Source: Pollutiaquabacter sp046052345
GTDB lineage: Bacteria; Bacteroidota; Bacteroidia; AKYH767-A; 2013-40CM-41-45
Length of the DNA: 64,000 nucleotides
NCBI GenBank assembly: GCA_046052345.1
Contig: JBJOMN010000003.1
Span: 48,822-112,821 of the forward strand
Direction of reading: 5' to 3'
The notes under the pieces were generated by a model, which was given only the letters and a program-made list of their open reading frames with translations, was not told the DNA's origin and searched no databases. The stretch's first letter is position 1; every line of letters begins with the position of its first letter. Below are positions 21,666 to 28,888 of this stretch, piece after piece. Both the position numbers and the translations under genes were made by a program.

Positions 21666-23195
21666 TCAGGCGACGACGTGCTGTTCGGCTACTACGCCGA
21701 GAATCTCCTCCACGTATTGCCGGTTGTTGCTAAGCCGGGGTACTTTGTGCTGACCGCCGAGCTTCCCTTTATTACGGAGCCACTGCATGAAGGTGTCACT
21801 TGGCATCTTTCGAACAATCGGTGGGCGCAGTGCCATGTCTTTGAACCGCTTCGCCTCATAATCCGAGTTGAGTGATTTCAATGAGTTGTCGAGCACTTCC
21901 GTGAAATAAGACAAATCCGAAGGTTCACGCTCGAATTCTATCAGCCATTCGTGAGCTCCGTTTTCCTTGCCCGAGAAATAAACCGGAGCGACGGTGTAGT
22001 CCCTGACCTCGCTGCCTGTCCTTTCACATGCCATGCGGATGGCAGTGTCCGTGTTCTCTATGATGACCTCTTCTCCGAATGCATTGATGAAGAGTCGTGT
22101 CCGGCCGGTGATGCGGAAACGGAAGGGGTACTTCTCCGTGAAACGTATGGTATCGCCGATCAAGTAGCGCCAAAGTCCTGCATTGGTGGATATCACTACT
22201 GCATAGTTCTTATCCAGCTCAACCTCTCCAAGACCGACCGTTCGGGGAGTTTCGCGACCATACTCCTCCATAGGCATGAATTCATAATAAACACCGTAAT
22301 CAAGCATCAACAGCATCTCTTCGCTCCTCAGACGGTCTTGTATTCCGAAGAAGCCTTCCGAGGCGTTGTAGGTTTCGAGGTAGTTGAAGGAATCGGAAGG
22401 AATCAGCTCACGGAACTGTTCACGGTACGGCGTGAAACTCACAGCCCCGTGGATGAAAAGTTCCAGGTTGGGCCAAACTTCCAAGAGGTTCTTTTTGCCG
22501 GTCACCTCCAGTGCACGCTTGGCGAGCACTAACGTCCAGGTAGGGACACCGCTGATGGAGGTTACGTTTTCATGAATGGTCGTCTCCACCATCCGCTCGA
22601 TTTTCTCCTCCCAATTGTCCATCAAGGCGATTGAAAGCTCCGGCGTCCGGATCATCTGCGCCCAGAACGGGAGATTCTGCATGAGTACGGCGGAAATGTC
22701 GCCGTAGGAGATGATGGAGCCAGGGTCGTTGGGATGATGACTGCCTCCCATGGTCAATCCCTTTCCCGTGAAGATCTTTGTCTCCGGGTTCAGGTTACAA
22801 TAGATCGAGAGAAGGTCCTTGCCGCCTTTGTAGTGGCATTCCTCCATCGCCTCCTGGCTTACGGGGATGAATTTGCTTTTACCGGCGGTGGTTCCTGAGG
22901 ACTTGGCGAACCAGCGGATATCGGTGGGCCAAAGGATGTTCTGTTCTCCCTTCAGCGTGCGGTCTATGAAGGGTTTCAGGGAGTCATAGTTCTGGACTGG
23001 GACTCTTTCCCGGAACTCCTGCTCCGTGCGGATGGAGCGGTAATCGTACCGTTGGCCCCACTCGGTGTTCTTAGCACTGTCCAAAAGACGCCTGAACCAT
23101 TCCGACTGTACCTCGTTGGGGTACTTCAGGAATAACTCGATCTGGTGGATCCTTTTCTTCATCCACCAAGTAAGTATGGAATTCAGTAACGCCAT
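21666..23195 (-). CDS. GH3 family protein
   Basis: 509 residues, near the usual length of GH3 proteins, the adenylating enzymes that conjugate amino acids to auxins and jasmonate in plants. Characteristic segments are SSGTTAGKSKFIPVSQEAM (ATP-binding P-loop-like motif), ISGVPTWTLVLAKRALE, YNASEGFFGIQDRL and GLWRYLIGDTIRF. GH3 homologues of unknown substrate are common in Bacteroidota. A possible -7 variant (TACCTTG, minus, 23213-23219) lies about 18 bases before the ATG. A reaction of acid adenylation and amide formation is inferred from the family. Confidence 0.88.
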   Translation of the reverse strand: MALLNSILTWWMKKRIHQIELFLKYPNEVQSEWFRRLLDSAKNTEWGQRYDYRSIRTEQEFRERVPVQNYDSLKPFIDRTLKGEQNILWPTDIRWFAKSSGTTAGKSKFIPVSQEAMEECHYKGGKDLLSIYCNLNPETKIFTGKGLTMGGSHHPNDPGSIISYGDISAVLMQNLPFWAQMIRTPELSIALMDNWEEKIERMVETTIHENVTSISGVPTWTLVLAKRALEVTGKKNLLEVWPNLELFIHGAVSFTPYREQFRELIPSDSFNYLETYNASEGFFGIQDRLRSEEMLLMLDYGVYYEFMPMEEYGRETPRTVGLGEVELDKNYAVVISTNAGLWRYLIGDTIRFTEKYPFRFRITGRTRLFINAFGEEVIIENTDTAIRMACERTGSEVRDYTVAPVYFSGKENGAHEWLIEFEREPSDLSYFTEVLDNSLKSLNSDYEAKRFKDMALRPPIVRKMPSDTFMQWLRNKGKLGGQHKVPRLSNNRQYVEEILGVVAEQHVVA

Positions 23196-23313
23196 GTCAA
23201 GCGCATTTCGGACAAGGTAGAGGTCAAGTTAAGAAAAAAACAGGACTTTTCTCAGGTCCGCCTCGGAAGGCGAAACTGAACCGTAAAAGAGGAAATCCGG
23301 TGAATATTTCCGC

Positions 23314-24201
23314 TCAGGCGGAAACTGCCTCCATATCCTTGTTGATCTTCTTCACCAGTCCTTGCAGCACTTTTCCGGGGCCTACCTCGATAAAGTGGCT
23401 GGCGCCGTCAGCGATCATGTGCCGGATGGTCTGTGTCCAGCGTACAGGCCCGGTGAGCTGGGCGACGAGATTCTTGCGGATCTCCGAAGGATCGGTGGTC
23501 GGAAGCGCATTCACGTTCTGATACACCGGACAGACCGGAGCGGAGAAATGGGTCGTCTGGATAGCTTCGGCAAGCTCGGCACGCGCGGGTTCCATCAGCG
23601 GAGAGTGGAACGCACCGCCTACGGGCAGCAGCAGCGCGCGCTTGGCACCTGCGGCCTTCATCGCCTCGCAGGCCCGGTTAACGCCCTCGACAGAGCCGGA
23701 AATAACCAGCTGACCGGGACAGTTGTAATTCGCCGCAACCACTACGTTGCCGCCGGAAGTGATTTCCGCACAGATATTTTCCACGATCTCGTCGTCAAGA
23801 TTAAGGACCGCTGCCATGGTGGAGGGCTGTAACTCACAGGCCCTCTGCATGGCGAAGGCGCGTGCCTTGACAAGACGCAGACCGTCTTCGAAAGTAAGAC
23901 ACTTGTTCGCGACCAGCGCGGAGAACTCGCCCAGGGAGTGACCTGCCACCATGTCCGGACGGAATGATTCGCCCAGCGTACCTGCATAGATGACGGAGTG
24001 CAGGAAGATGGCCGGTTGGGTCACTTTCGTCTGCTTCAGGTCCTCTTCCGAGCCGCCGAACATGATATCGGTGATATTGAACCCGAGTATCTCATTGGCG
24101 GTTGCGAACAGGGCACGTGCGGATTCGTGCTGTTCGAAGAGGTCTTTCCCCATTCCGGGGAATTGTGAACCCTGACCCGGGAAGATGTATGCTTTTTTCA
24201 T
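23314..24201 (-). CDS. fabD: Malonyl CoA-acyl carrier protein transacylase
   Basis: 295 residues from ATG 24199-24201; the longer opening at 24291 would pass through the promoter box at 24222-24229. It transfers malonyl from CoA to ACP for fatty acid synthesis. Motifs are GQGSQFPGMG at the N-terminus, nucleophile elbow GHSLGEFSALVA, and the catalytic His in GGAFHSPLM. It is a complete single-domain FabD, transcribed alone. Confidence 0.95.
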   Translation of the reverse strand: MKKAYIFPGQGSQFPGMGKDLFEQHESARALFATANEILGFNITDIMFGGSEEDLKQTKVTQPAIFLHSVIYAGTLGESFRPDMVAGHSLGEFSALVANKCLTFEDGLRLVKARAFAMQRACELQPSTMAAVLNLDDEIVENICAEITSGGNVVVAANYNCPGQLVISGSVEGVNRACEAMKAAGAKRALLLPVGGAFHSPLMEPARAELAEAIQTTHFSAPVCPVYQNVNALPTTDPSEIRKNLVAQLTGPVRWTQTIRHMIADGASHFIEVGPGKVLQGLVKKINKDMEAVSA

Positions 24202-24221
24202 GGAGGACTGTTTTACGGATT

Positions 24222-24229
24222 CAAAAGTA
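24222..24229 (-). promoter_or_regulatory. -7 promoter box TACTTTTG for fabD
   Basis: Minus-strand TACTTTTG is a full match to TAnnTTTG, 20 bases before the fabD ATG at 24201. It fixes the start. Confidence 0.6.
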
Positions 24230-24263
24230 TGAAAAACAACAAACACGGACCTTCCTGAAATGC

Positions 24264-24289
24264 GAAAAGCCCGCAGCAGCGGGCTTTTC
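24264..24289 (-). terminator. Terminator hairpin after the Bax inhibitor-1 gene
   Basis: GAAAAGCCCGC (24264-24274) pairs with GCGGGCTTTTC (24279-24289), loop AGCA. On the minus strand a T-run of four follows. It lies between the 24310-25044 gene and fabD. Confidence 0.75.
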
Positions 24290-24309
24290 AAAGGATACGG
24301 CTCCTTCTA

Positions 24310-25044
24310 TCAGTCGCGCCGGCTACCGAAGAGACGGAGCAGGGCGAGGAACAGGTTGATGAAATCCAGGTAGAGGGTAAGTGCTCCAAGTATGCTGAGC
24401 TTGGCGGTAGCCTCCGTGCCGTACTCGACACCGGAACCGATGTTCTTCAGCTTCTGGACATCATAGGCGGTGAGGCCGGTGAATACGAGCACCGAAACGA
24501 AACTGATGATGTAGTCCAACTGGCTGCTGTGCATGAACATGTTGATCAGGCTCGCGATGATGATACCTACCAGTGCCATCATCATGATGGAGCCGAATTT
24601 GGTGAGGTCGGTCTTGGTCGTATATCCAACCAGTGCCATCATGCCGAACATGCCTGCTGCGGACGCGAAAACGCCCACGATGGATCCGATGGTGTATGCC
24701 AGGAAAATGAAGCTGAGACTCATGCCCATGATCACCGAATAGACCAGGAAAAGGGCCGTCAGTGCCGTGGAGGAAAGCCGGTTGAAGCCGAATCCCATCA
24801 GCAACACAAAGCCGATCGGAGCGAACATCACGATGTAACCCAGGATGGAGAGTCCGCCCTGTTCCGTGTTGATCAGGTATCCCATGTAACTCATGTCAGT
24901 TCCGAAGACCCAGGCGGTGACTGCGGAAATACCGAGCGCGATTCCCATCCAGGCGAATACGCCGGAGAGGAAGGTACGGGAGGCGGTTTGCGTGGCAGCG
25001 GCCGGTTGCTGCCAGGAATTGATGTTGAAATTGGTGTTTTCCAT
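24310..25044 (-). CDS. Bax inhibitor-1/YccA family membrane protein
   Basis: 244 residues with about seven transmembrane helices. Recognised segments are the N-terminal FLSGVFAWMGIALGISAVTA and the C-terminal VFTGLTAYDVQKLKNIG...LSILGALTLYLDFINLFLALLRLFG, which is the BI-1 family signature. YccA in E. coli interacts with FtsH; BsYetJ is a calcium leak channel. The role here is unknown. Promoter box at 25065-25072. Confidence 0.93.
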   Translation of the reverse strand: MENTNFNINSWQQPAAATQTASRTFLSGVFAWMGIALGISAVTAWVFGTDMSYMGYLINTEQGGLSILGYIVMFAPIGFVLLMGFGFNRLSSTALTALFLVYSVIMGMSLSFIFLAYTIGSIVGVFASAAGMFGMMALVGYTTKTDLTKFGSIMMMALVGIIIASLINMFMHSSQLDYIISFVSVLVFTGLTAYDVQKLKNIGSGVEYGTEATAKLSILGALTLYLDFINLFLALLRLFGSRRD

Positions 25045-25064
25045 TTCAGTGGTTTTAAGACCCC

Positions 25065-25072
25065 CAAATATA
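25065..25072 (-). promoter_or_regulatory. -7 promoter box TATATTTG
   Basis: Minus-strand TATATTTG is a full match to TAnnTTTG, 20 bases before the ATG at 25044. Confidence 0.6.
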
Positions 25073-25143
25073 ATATTTCGAGGCGTCGGTGGGTTCGAAT
25101 TTAACGTTGATTAAGAGAGCAATAATCCTGCCGAAAAAAGATG

Positions 25144-25776
25144 TCATGAAAGATTGGCAGATATGAGCCGGATGAATTCCGATCTGGTCTTTTCATTCTC
25201 GAATTCCCCCGTGAAAGCGGACGAGGTGGCTACGGAGTTCTGCTTCTGGATGCCACGCATGAGCATACACAGGTGGCGGGCTTCGATGACCACGGCCACT
25301 CCCAGCGGCTGCAGGGTGTCCTGGATGCAGTCCCGGATCTGGGTGGTCAGGCGTTCCTGCACCTGCAGCCTGCGGGCGAAAGCATCAACGATGCGGGGGA
25401 TCTTGCTAAGTCCTACGATTTTTCCGTTCGGGATATAGGCCACATGGGCTTTTCCGAAAAAAGGCAACAGATGGTGTTCGCACATCGAGTAGATCTCGAT
25501 GTCTTTCACGATCACCATTTGCTTGTAATCGTCATGGAAAAGTGCTGATTTCAGGATCGCCGCAGGGTCCAGGTCGTAACCGTGTGTCAGGAACTGCATC
25601 GCCTTTGCAGCGCGTTCCGGTGTCTTTAGGAGCCCTTCCCGGGCGGGATCTTCCCCGATGGTGCGGATGATTTCTGTATAGTCCTTCGAAAGGGTACGGA
25701 TGGATGCAGGGTTGTACTGGTCGATCTTCTGATAACCATCCATCTCGTTCTCGCTCTCCATGGCGCTGTCGATCAT
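25144..25776 (-). CDS. folE: GTP cyclohydrolase I
   Basis: 210 residues. FolE converts GTP to 7,8-dihydroneopterin triphosphate, the entry to folate and queuosine precursors. Zinc ligands and active-site motifs are present: SMCEHHLLPFFGKAHVAYIP and EARHLCMLMRGIQKQNS, plus GLSKIPRIVDAFARRLQVQERLT. The start is at 25776; two other ATGs a few codons in (MESENEMDGYQK) are possible. It lies 26 bp after the 6-carboxytetrahydropterin synthase homologue, the enzyme that uses its product, so the two form an operon. Confidence 0.95.
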   Translation of the reverse strand: MIDSAMESENEMDGYQKIDQYNPASIRTLSKDYTEIIRTIGEDPAREGLLKTPERAAKAMQFLTHGYDLDPAAILKSALFHDDYKQMVIVKDIEIYSMCEHHLLPFFGKAHVAYIPNGKIVGLSKIPRIVDAFARRLQVQERLTTQIRDCIQDTLQPLGVAVVIEARHLCMLMRGIQKQNSVATSSAFTGEFENEKTRSEFIRLISANLS

Positions 25777-25802
25777 TTCGCTTAAGTATTAATACGTGAA
25801 AT

Positions 25803-26213
25803 TCACCCGAAATACTCCACGAAGTTCTTTTCGGTCTCCTGGATCTTGATGCAGTGAAGGGCACACCCCAGTGCATTGATGGGATCGTGCAGCTGTTTCC
25901 AGAACTCCAAAGCAAGGTTTTCGGTGGAACTGAGTTTGCCCTTCAAGAAATCTACATCCATGTCCAGGTTCTTGTGATCGACCTTATCGAGGATGTTCCG
26001 TTTGATGAGGTCGCTGATGTGCGACAGGTTGGCTACGAAACCGGTCTCCGGATCAACGTTGCCCTTTACGGTAACCCAAAGGGTATAGTTGTGCCCGTGC
26101 CAGTTCGGGTTGCTGCATTTTCCAAAAACTTCCTGGTTCTTCTCAAGCGACCAGTCGTTCCGCGCCACTTTATGAGCTGCGCAAAAACTCTCTTTACGGG
26201 TAATGTAAACCAT
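25803..26213 (-). CDS. queD: 6-carboxytetrahydropterin synthase / PTPS family protein
   Basis: 136 residues. The zinc-binding histidines (FCAAHKV and WHGHNYTL) and the catalytic Cys (FGKCSNPNWHGHNY) are present, as is the C-terminal Glu region (CIKIQETEKNFVEY). The family converts dihydroneopterin triphosphate to 6-carboxytetrahydropterin in queuosine synthesis or to pyruvoyltetrahydropterin. QueD is the more likely role in bacteria. It is placed before folE. A perfect -7 box ends five bases before its ATG, suggesting a leaderless message. Confidence 0.88.
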   Translation of the reverse strand: MVYITRKESFCAAHKVARNDWSLEKNQEVFGKCSNPNWHGHNYTLWVTVKGNVDPETGFVANLSHISDLIKRNILDKVDHKNLDMDVDFLKGKLSSTENLALEFWKQLHDPINALGCALHCIKIQETEKNFVEYFG

Positions 26214-26217
26214 GTCA

Positions 26218-26225
26218 CAAAGGTA
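26218..26225 (-). promoter_or_regulatory. -7 promoter box TACCTTTG directly before queD
   Basis: Minus-strand TACCTTTG is a full match to TAnnTTTG; only TGAC separates it from the ATG of queD. Transcription would begin at or next to the start codon. Confidence 0.55.
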
Positions 26226-26251
26226 CGGATTCCCCGCGAGGAAGCCTTCTT

Positions 26252-26259
26252 TACTTTTG
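26252..26259 (+). promoter_or_regulatory. -7 promoter box TACTTTTG for mqnB-mqnD
   Basis: Full match to TAnnTTTG, 60 bases before the mqnB ATG. It is divergent from the queD box 27 bases away. Confidence 0.5.
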
Positions 26260-26318
26260 TAAGATTCGGAAAATGAATAAGATAACAGAATGCCCGTCGA
26301 AAAAGGTACCTTCGGGGA

Positions 26319-26954
26319 ATGAGAATCCTGTTGGTCGCGGCCGACGAGTCAGAAACGCAGTTTTTGAGGGAATACCTCAAGAACGGTTTCAGCGGAAGCC
26401 CCCCCGATTTCCTGCATACGGGTATCGGCATGGTGGCGATGACCTATGCGCTGACACGGCACTTGTCCCAAAACACTTACGACCTGGTAGTTAATATCGG
26501 CCTCGCAGGGGCTATTGATCCGGATCTGCGATTGGGTGCGGTTGTCGCAGTTACGGAAGATCATTTTTACGAGCTCGGAGCGCAGGACGGTGACCGTTTT
26601 CTCACCTTCGGTGAAGTCGGATTCCCGGTACAGGATCGTATCGTTCCGGAAAGGTTTTTCCTCCCGGCCATATTGGAACTTCCGTCGGTCACCGCTGTTA
26701 CGGTCAATACGGTACACGGCGAGGAAAAGGCCATCGAAATACTGCGTACTCGCAGTGGTGCATCCGTGGAATCCATGGAGGGTGCCGCCTTCTACTACGT
26801 ATGTAACGGTTTCGGTGTAAAGTGTCTCCAGCTGCGTGCGGTCTCCAATCGTGTGGAACGACGCAATCGCGATGCATGGGATCTCCCTCTTGCCGTCAGC
26901 AGACTGTCCGAAGCCCTCCTGCAGGTTTTACAAATCGCCAACACACATGCGTGA
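26319..26954 (+). CDS. mqnB: Futalosine hydrolase
   Basis: 211 residues, nucleoside-phosphorylase fold. It removes the adenine or hypoxanthine base from futalosine in the futalosine route to menaquinone. Motifs are VVNIGLAGAIDPDLRLGAVV, the Phe-containing base pocket and GASVESMEGAAFYYVC (the ESMEGAA motif typical of MTA/futalosine hydrolases), then RAVSNRVERRNRDAWDL. Its 3' end overlaps the start of mqnD by eight bases, a context that makes the futalosine role much more likely than MTA/SAH hydrolysis. Confidence 0.93.
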   Translation: MRILLVAADESETQFLREYLKNGFSGSPPDFLHTGIGMVAMTYALTRHLSQNTYDLVVNIGLAGAIDPDLRLGAVVAVTEDHFYELGAQDGDRFLTFGEVGFPVQDRIVPERFFLPAILELPSVTAVTVNTVHGEEKAIEILRTRSGASVESMEGAAFYYVCNGFGVKCLQLRAVSNRVERRNRDAWDLPLAVSRLSEALLQVLQIANTHA

Positions 26955-27807
26955 GCTGAAAGACGGAACGGTGGTGTTGTCTGTCGGTTTTTCGCCGTGC
27001 CCTAACGATACGTACATCTTTGACGCGTTGGTGAATGGAAAGATCGATACCGGTAAATTGCGTTTCGAACCGTTGCTGGAGGACGTCGAACAGCTCAATC
27101 GCCGTGCCACCGAAGTAGCTCTGGATGTCACAAAGCTGAGCTTCCGCGCCTATGCGGATGTTTCGCATGACTATGTGCTTTGCAACGCAGGCAGCGCATT
27201 GGGTTTCGGCGTCGGTCCGCTGCTGGTCGCCCGATCCGCCGATGTCAGGCGTTCCGATGATTTCACCGTAGCAGTCCCCGGTCTTGGTACGACCGCTAAT
27301 TTCCTTTTCCGGATCTTTCATCCCCACGTGACGCGGTTCCGAGAGATGGTTTTTTCAGACATCGAGGATGCCGTAGTTTCCGGGGAGGTGGATGCAGGCG
27401 TGATCATCCACGAAAACCGTTTCACCTACCGGCAGAAGGGACTGGTCTGTCTGGCAGACCTCGGCTCCCTATGGGAACAAGAGACCGGTCAGCCGATTCC
27501 TCTGGGAGGAATCGCCGTGAAGCGTTCCCTGCCGTTGGAAGTCCGGCTGGAGACCGATAAGCTGATCCGATCCAGTCTGGACCATGCCAATCTTCATCCG
27601 GAAAGCTCTTCTTCATATGTCGCAGCACACGCCCGGTCCATGGATCCCATTGTGAGGGAGAAACATATACGCCTCTATGTCAATGAGCATTCCCTCGACC
27701 TTGGGGAGGGCGGCCGTTCGGCTGTACGGTATTTTTACCAAAAAGCCCTGTCTGCCGGTGTGATTGGCCAACCGCCTACCGAACCGCTTTTCCTTCCTGA
27801 ACCTTGA
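26947..27807 (+). CDS. mqnD: 1,4-dihydroxy-6-naphthoate synthase
   Basis: 286 residues from ATG 26947. MqnD is a periplasmic-binding-protein-fold enzyme that converts cyclic de-hypoxanthine futalosine to 1,4-dihydroxy-6-naphthoate. Motifs are VGFSPCPNDTYIFDALVNGKID at the N-terminus, LDVTKLSFRAYADV, and VDAGVIIHENRFTY, with the catalytic His in IIHE. It is translationally coupled to mqnB. The other futalosine genes (mqnA, mqnC) are not in this window. Confidence 0.93.
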   Translation: MRELKDGTVVLSVGFSPCPNDTYIFDALVNGKIDTGKLRFEPLLEDVEQLNRRATEVALDVTKLSFRAYADVSHDYVLCNAGSALGFGVGPLLVARSADVRRSDDFTVAVPGLGTTANFLFRIFHPHVTRFREMVFSDIEDAVVSGEVDAGVIIHENRFTYRQKGLVCLADLGSLWEQETGQPIPLGGIAVKRSLPLEVRLETDKLIRSSLDHANLHPESSSSYVAAHARSMDPIVREKHIRLYVNEHSLDLGEGGRSAVRYFYQKALSAGVIGQPPTEPLFLPEP

Positions 27808-27837
27808 GCGGCAGATGAGGGAGTCCGTCGGATTGGA

Positions 27838-27845
27838 TAACTTTG
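27838..27845 (+). promoter_or_regulatory. -7 promoter box TAACTTTG for hldD
   Basis: TAACTTTGC is a full match to TAnnTTTG, 16 bases before the hldD ATG. Confidence 0.6.
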
Positions 27846-27861
27846 CAGCAAACCACGAAAC

Positions 27862-28827
27862 ATGATTGTCATCACCGGGGCCGCCGGTTTCATCGGCAGT
27901 TGTCTGGTCCGAAAACTGAATGACGAAGGTTACTACGACCTTGTCCTTGTCGACGATTTCTCCCGAAGCGAAAAGGAAAGAAATCTGGCCGGAAAACGTT
28001 TCACGGCAAAGGTGGACCGTGAGGATTTTTTCGAGTGGCTCGACCGTGAGCATCGGCTGGTGCAGTTCATATATCACATCGGTGCACGGACCGACACGAC
28101 CGAGTTCCGCAAGGAGATATTCGATGAACTGAACCTGCATTACACGCAGCGTATTTGGAAGGCCTGCGTCCTGTATGGTCTTCCGCTGGTCTATGCATCC
28201 TCGGCCGCGACCTACGGCGCCGGTGAGGCCGGTTACAAGGACGATCATGCGTTGGTGGACCGTCTGAAGCCGTTGAACCCGTACGGTGATTCGAAGAATG
28301 ATTTCGATAAATGGGCCTTGTCGCAAAACGAGCATCCCTTTTTCTGGGCCGGACTGAAATTCTTCAATGTGTACGGCCCCAATGAATATCACAAAGGACG
28401 AATGGCTTCCGTCATTTTCCATGCCTTCCGGCAGATCGGAAGCACAGGCGGCATGAAACTTTTCCGGTCGCACCGGCCTGAGTTCAAGGACGGAGAGCAG
28501 CTGCGGGATTTTGTCTACGTCAAGGATGTGACGGAGGTGCTCTACTTTTTCCTCCATCATCGCAAGGATTCCGGACTGTACAACCTCGGTTCAGGCACCG
28601 CCCGTACCTTCCTGGACCTGTCCAAAAACACCTTCAAGGCCATGGGCCGGGAAGAGCATATCGAATTCATCGATACGCCGGCAGATATCCGCGACAAGTA
28701 TCAGTATTTCACCGAGGCGGATATGTCCAAGATACGATCTGTAGGGTATCAGCGACCGTTCACTTCCCTGGAAGACGGCGTAGCGGATTACGTAGGAAAT
28801 TACCTGCTGAAAGACGCCGTCTGGTAA
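27862..28827 (+). CDS. hldD: ADP-L-glycero-D-manno-heptose-6-epimerase
   Basis: 321 residues, extended SDR fold. NAD(P)-binding GxxGxxG (TGAAGFIGSCLVRKL), HldD-specific DDFSRSEKERNL, HIGARTDTTE, the SSAATYG strand and the catalytic YxxxK (YGDSKNDFDKW). It converts ADP-D-glycero- to ADP-L-glycero-manno-heptose for lipopolysaccharide core. It is transcribed alone from the box at 27838. Confidence 0.95.
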   Translation: MIVITGAAGFIGSCLVRKLNDEGYYDLVLVDDFSRSEKERNLAGKRFTAKVDREDFFEWLDREHRLVQFIYHIGARTDTTEFRKEIFDELNLHYTQRIWKACVLYGLPLVYASSAATYGAGEAGYKDDHALVDRLKPLNPYGDSKNDFDKWALSQNEHPFFWAGLKFFNVYGPNEYHKGRMASVIFHAFRQIGSTGGMKLFRSHRPEFKDGEQLRDFVYVKDVTEVLYFFLHHRKDSGLYNLGSGTARTFLDLSKNTFKAMGREEHIEFIDTPADIRDKYQYFTEADMSKIRSVGYQRPFTSLEDGVADYVGNYLLKDAVW

Positions 28828-28861
28828 GCCGCTGCGGGCTTCGGATTCTGGGCGGATTTTC

Positions 28862-28869
28862 TATATTCG
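28862..28869 (+). promoter_or_regulatory. -7 promoter box variant TATATTCG before the SusC gene
   Basis: One base from TAnnTTTG, ending 19 bases before the SusC ATG at 28889. The same variant precedes the DUF423 gene. Confidence 0.4.
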
Positions 28870-28888
28870 TAGGCTCAAATTTCCGGTT

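Noticed and set aside
23307..23324. Terminator at the end of fabD
   Set aside because: TTTCCGC/GCGGAAA forms a perfect hairpin but overlaps the fabD stop codon and lacks a T-run on the minus strand.
25777..26318. PreQ1 or tetrahydrofolate riboswitch before queD-folE
   Set aside because: The queD promoter box ends five bases before the ATG, leaving no leader for a riboswitch. No conserved riboswitch core was seen.
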